Shown: piece after piece, positions 62,542 to 64,000 of the stretch | Layout of the letters: each line of letters opens with the position of its first letter | Position numbering within the stretch: position 1 is the first letter of the stretch | DNA from: an uncultured Croceicoccus sp. | GTDB taxonomy: Bacteria > Pseudomonadota > Alphaproteobacteria > Sphingomonadales > Sphingomonadaceae | Reading direction: 5' to 3' | Length of the DNA: 64,000 nucleotides | Assembly (NCBI RefSeq): GCF_947496385.1 | Contig: NZ_CANMCP010000004.1 | Location: 124,001-188,000, forward strand | Translations under genes and position numbers: made by a program | The notes under the pieces: model-generated | What the model was told of the DNA's origin: nothing | The model's database searches: none | The model's input: the letters and a program-made list of their open reading frames with translations, nothing else

Positions 62542-62958
62542 TCAGGCGTTGCCGCCGTCGCCGAAGCCCCACATCCGTTCCAGATTGTAGAAGGTGCGGA
62601 CCTCGGGCCGGAAGAGATGGACGATCACGTCGCCCGCATCGACCAGCACCCAGTCCGCCGCGGGCAGGCCTTCGATCCGCACGGGGCCAAAGCCGCCCTG
62701 CTTCACGCGCTCGGACAGTTTTTGCGCCATGGCGGCGACCTGCCGGCTCGAACGGCCCGATGCGATGACCATGTGGTCCGCGATCGAGCTTTTGCCCTCC
62801 AGCGGGATGGTCACGGTTTCCTGCGCCTGATCGTCGTCGAGCGATTGCAGGACGAGTTCGTGAAGCGAGCCCGGCTCTGCGTCGGCGGGGCTGGCGTAAC
62901 CGGCAGTGCCGGTGGGGGTGTTGCCGGACGGTTCCGGCGTAATGTGCGCCTCGTTCAT
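62542..62958 (-). CDS. rsfS: Ribosomal silencing factor RsfS
   Basis: A 138-aa protein that binds L14 and blocks subunit joining in stationary phase. The RsfS domain starts near SLHELVLQSLDDD and includes IADHMVIASGRSSRQVAAMA and ADWVLVDAGDVIVHLFRPEVR. A roughly 30-residue low-complexity N-terminus precedes it. Confidence 0.93.
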   Translation of the reverse strand: MNEAHITPEPSGNTPTGTAGYASPADAEPGSLHELVLQSLDDDQAQETVTIPLEGKSSIADHMVIASGRSSRQVAAMAQKLSERVKQGGFGPVRIEGLPAADWVLVDAGDVIVHLFRPEVRTFYNLERMWGFGDGGNA

Positions 62959-63088
62959 TATGGGGTGTTTAGGCCTCCCGATGTGGTCAAAAATATGGGG
63001 TCGCGGAAAAAAAGGTGCATCGATTCGCCGATGGACCGGTCGTGGCCGCGCCTTGTGCGTGTGAATGTGGCCCCTCTTGGGCCTCGGC

Positions 63089-63757
63089 TCAACCCTTTGG
63101 TTGCGATATGATGCGGCGGGTCACCCCGTCGCGCGGTCGCAGGGATGCGTGATCCGTTGCCCAGCCCGGCGATTTCGCGCGAATGGCGGTGGCGGAACGT
63201 GGGTCCGGATCGAATCGCAGGAACGCCCAGGCAGGCTGCTGTAGCGAAGCTTGCGAACGCCCTTTGTCCCGCAGACGCGCCGGCGACACGCGATAGCGGC
63301 GGAGCCATGCCATCGCCGGGCTGCGCAACGCGGCCGCATCATAACCGGGCCGTGCGATGACCGCGATCGGCAACAGCCGCGCAATGGCGCGCCAATCGCG
63401 CCAGCGGTGAAACTGCGCCAGATTGTCCGCCCCCATCAGCCACACGAATCGCCGTCCGGGATAGCGCCGGATCAGTGCACGCAGCGTATCGACGGTGTAA
63501 CGGGTCTGCATCTGCGCCTCGATCGCGGTGGCACGGATGCGGGTGCCGCGCGCCATATCGCGCGCCGACGCCAGCCGGGCGGGGAGGGGGGCCATGCCCG
63601 CCTTTGCCTTCAACGGATTGCCGGGCGACACCATCCACCACACCTCGTCGAGGTGCAGGGCATCCATCGCGAACAGGCTGATTCGCCGGTGGCCGCCATG
63701 GGCGGGATTGAAACTCCCGCCCAGAAGCCCGGTGTGCACGGGATGCATGGCGGCCAT
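63089..63757 (-). CDS. nadD: Nicotinate-nucleotide adenylyltransferase
   Basis: A 222-aa enzyme of NAD synthesis. The nucleotidyltransferase motif GGSFNPAHGGH is at about 13-23. VWWMVSPGNPLK and FVWLMGADNLAQFHRW are further signatures. The ATG at 63757 is used; the ATG at 63748 is also possible. Gap 62959-63088 to rsfS shows no gene. Confidence 0.94.
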   Translation of the reverse strand: MAAMHPVHTGLLGGSFNPAHGGHRRISLFAMDALHLDEVWWMVSPGNPLKAKAGMAPLPARLASARDMARGTRIRATAIEAQMQTRYTVDTLRALIRRYPGRRFVWLMGADNLAQFHRWRDWRAIARLLPIAVIARPGYDAAALRSPAMAWLRRYRVSPARLRDKGRSQASLQQPAWAFLRFDPDPRSATAIRAKSPGWATDHASLRPRDGVTRRIISQPKG

Positions 63758-63786
63758 TCAACCCGCCATGCGCGTGAAATGGCGCA

Positions 63787-64000
63787 TCAGGGGCGCGTCT
63801 GCCCCGTGCCGCGCACCTGCCATTTGTAGGTGGTCAACCCTTCGAGTGCGACGGGACCGCGCGCGTGGAGGCGGCCGGTGGCAATGCCGATTTCCGCGCC
63901 AAGGCCGAATTCGCCGCCATCGGCGAACTGGCTGCTGGCATTGGCCATGACGATGGCGCTGTCCACTTCGTTGAGGAAGCGTTCGGCGGTGTCGTCATCG
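63787..64000 (-). CDS. proA: Gamma-glutamyl phosphate reductase, 3' end only
   Basis: The last 70 codons of proA. The sequence [21 protein letters not shown] and [17 protein letters not shown] is the conserved C-terminus of this proline-biosynthesis enzyme. The 5' part lies beyond the right edge of the window. It precedes nadD on the same strand, as in many alphaproteobacteria. Confidence 0.93.
   Translation of the reverse strand, partial: DDDTAERFLNEVDSAIVMANASSQFADGGEFGLGAEIGIATGRLHARGPVALEGLTTYKWQVRGTGQTRP

Overview
The window is a gene-dense, high-GC chromosomal segment from an alphaproteobacterium, most likely of the order Sphingomonadales (Erythrobacter/Sphingomonas-like). The evidence is a SciP/DUF1153 cell-cycle regulator gene, a DUF3035 lipoprotein, DUF1289, the alphaproteobacterial order proA-nadD-rsfS-rlmH-(EnvC-like)-ctpA, a Coq7 hydroxylase, a ribF-ileS-lspA string, and many overlapping start/stop codons (ATGA, GTGA, TGATG). 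No rRNA, tRNA, CRISPR array, insertion sequence or phage gene was seen. The order-level placement is inference.

Layout. 1-11.2 kb: a UPF0178 protein (cut by the window edge), a DEAD-box RNA helicase, a coiled-coil membrane protein, mfd (the only plus-strand gene here), two small accessory proteins, a BaiN-type flavoprotein, a thiolase and an Lrp-type regulator. 11.4-15.1 kb: branched-chain 2-oxoacid dehydrogenase genes (E1 alpha, E1 beta, E2), divergent from the Lrp-type gene; the lipoamide dehydrogenase (E3) is not here. 15.2-22.8 kb: a plus-strand housekeeping run of gpmA, purE, purK, folA, ribF, ileS, lspA and a lipoprotein. 22.8-29.3 kb: a CBS/CorC membrane protein, an OmpA-type lipoprotein, an inositol-phosphatase-type enzyme, sucC (without sucD), etfB-etfA with a strong terminator, and a DUF1289 peptide. 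29.4-36.2 kb: a sigma-70 region-2-like protein, DUF445, and an RND efflux pair (permease with an enlarged central loop, plus adaptor) behind a palindromic operator candidate. 36.4-41.7 kb: GlsB-like protein, SciP, mnmA followed by an anchored protein apparently split by an in-frame TAG, a serine hydrolase and a PhzF isomerase. 41.7-47.9 kb: a CDF transporter and pdxH, divergent from a tightly overlapping operon of a DnaJ-like protein, a YihY membrane protein, fabI and a PDZ-metallopeptidase, then a lipoprotein.

48-59 kb is the most distinctive part. It is a minus-strand type I secretion locus: TolC-like outer membrane protein, ABC exporter, HlyD adaptor, an 81-aa protein of unknown function, and two acidic, cysteine-free putative secreted proteins without RTX nonapeptides. 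One carries two cadherin-like repeats; the other has a long helical middle between beta-rich ends. The block ends at a terminator and is followed by a SleB-type cell wall hydrolase. I consider this locus, with its dedicated unusual cargo, the best candidate for a poorly described system.

59-64 kb returns to core genes: coq7, dsbB, ctpA, a very short EnvC-like protein, rlmH, rsfS, nadD and the 3' end of proA. Intergenic signals of note are a perfect 16-bp palindrome between the Lrp-type gene and the dehydrogenase genes, a tandem hairpin repeat in the thiolase leader, three 20-bp tandem units upstream of sucC, and inverted repeats upstream of the RND pair and of the secreted-protein genes.
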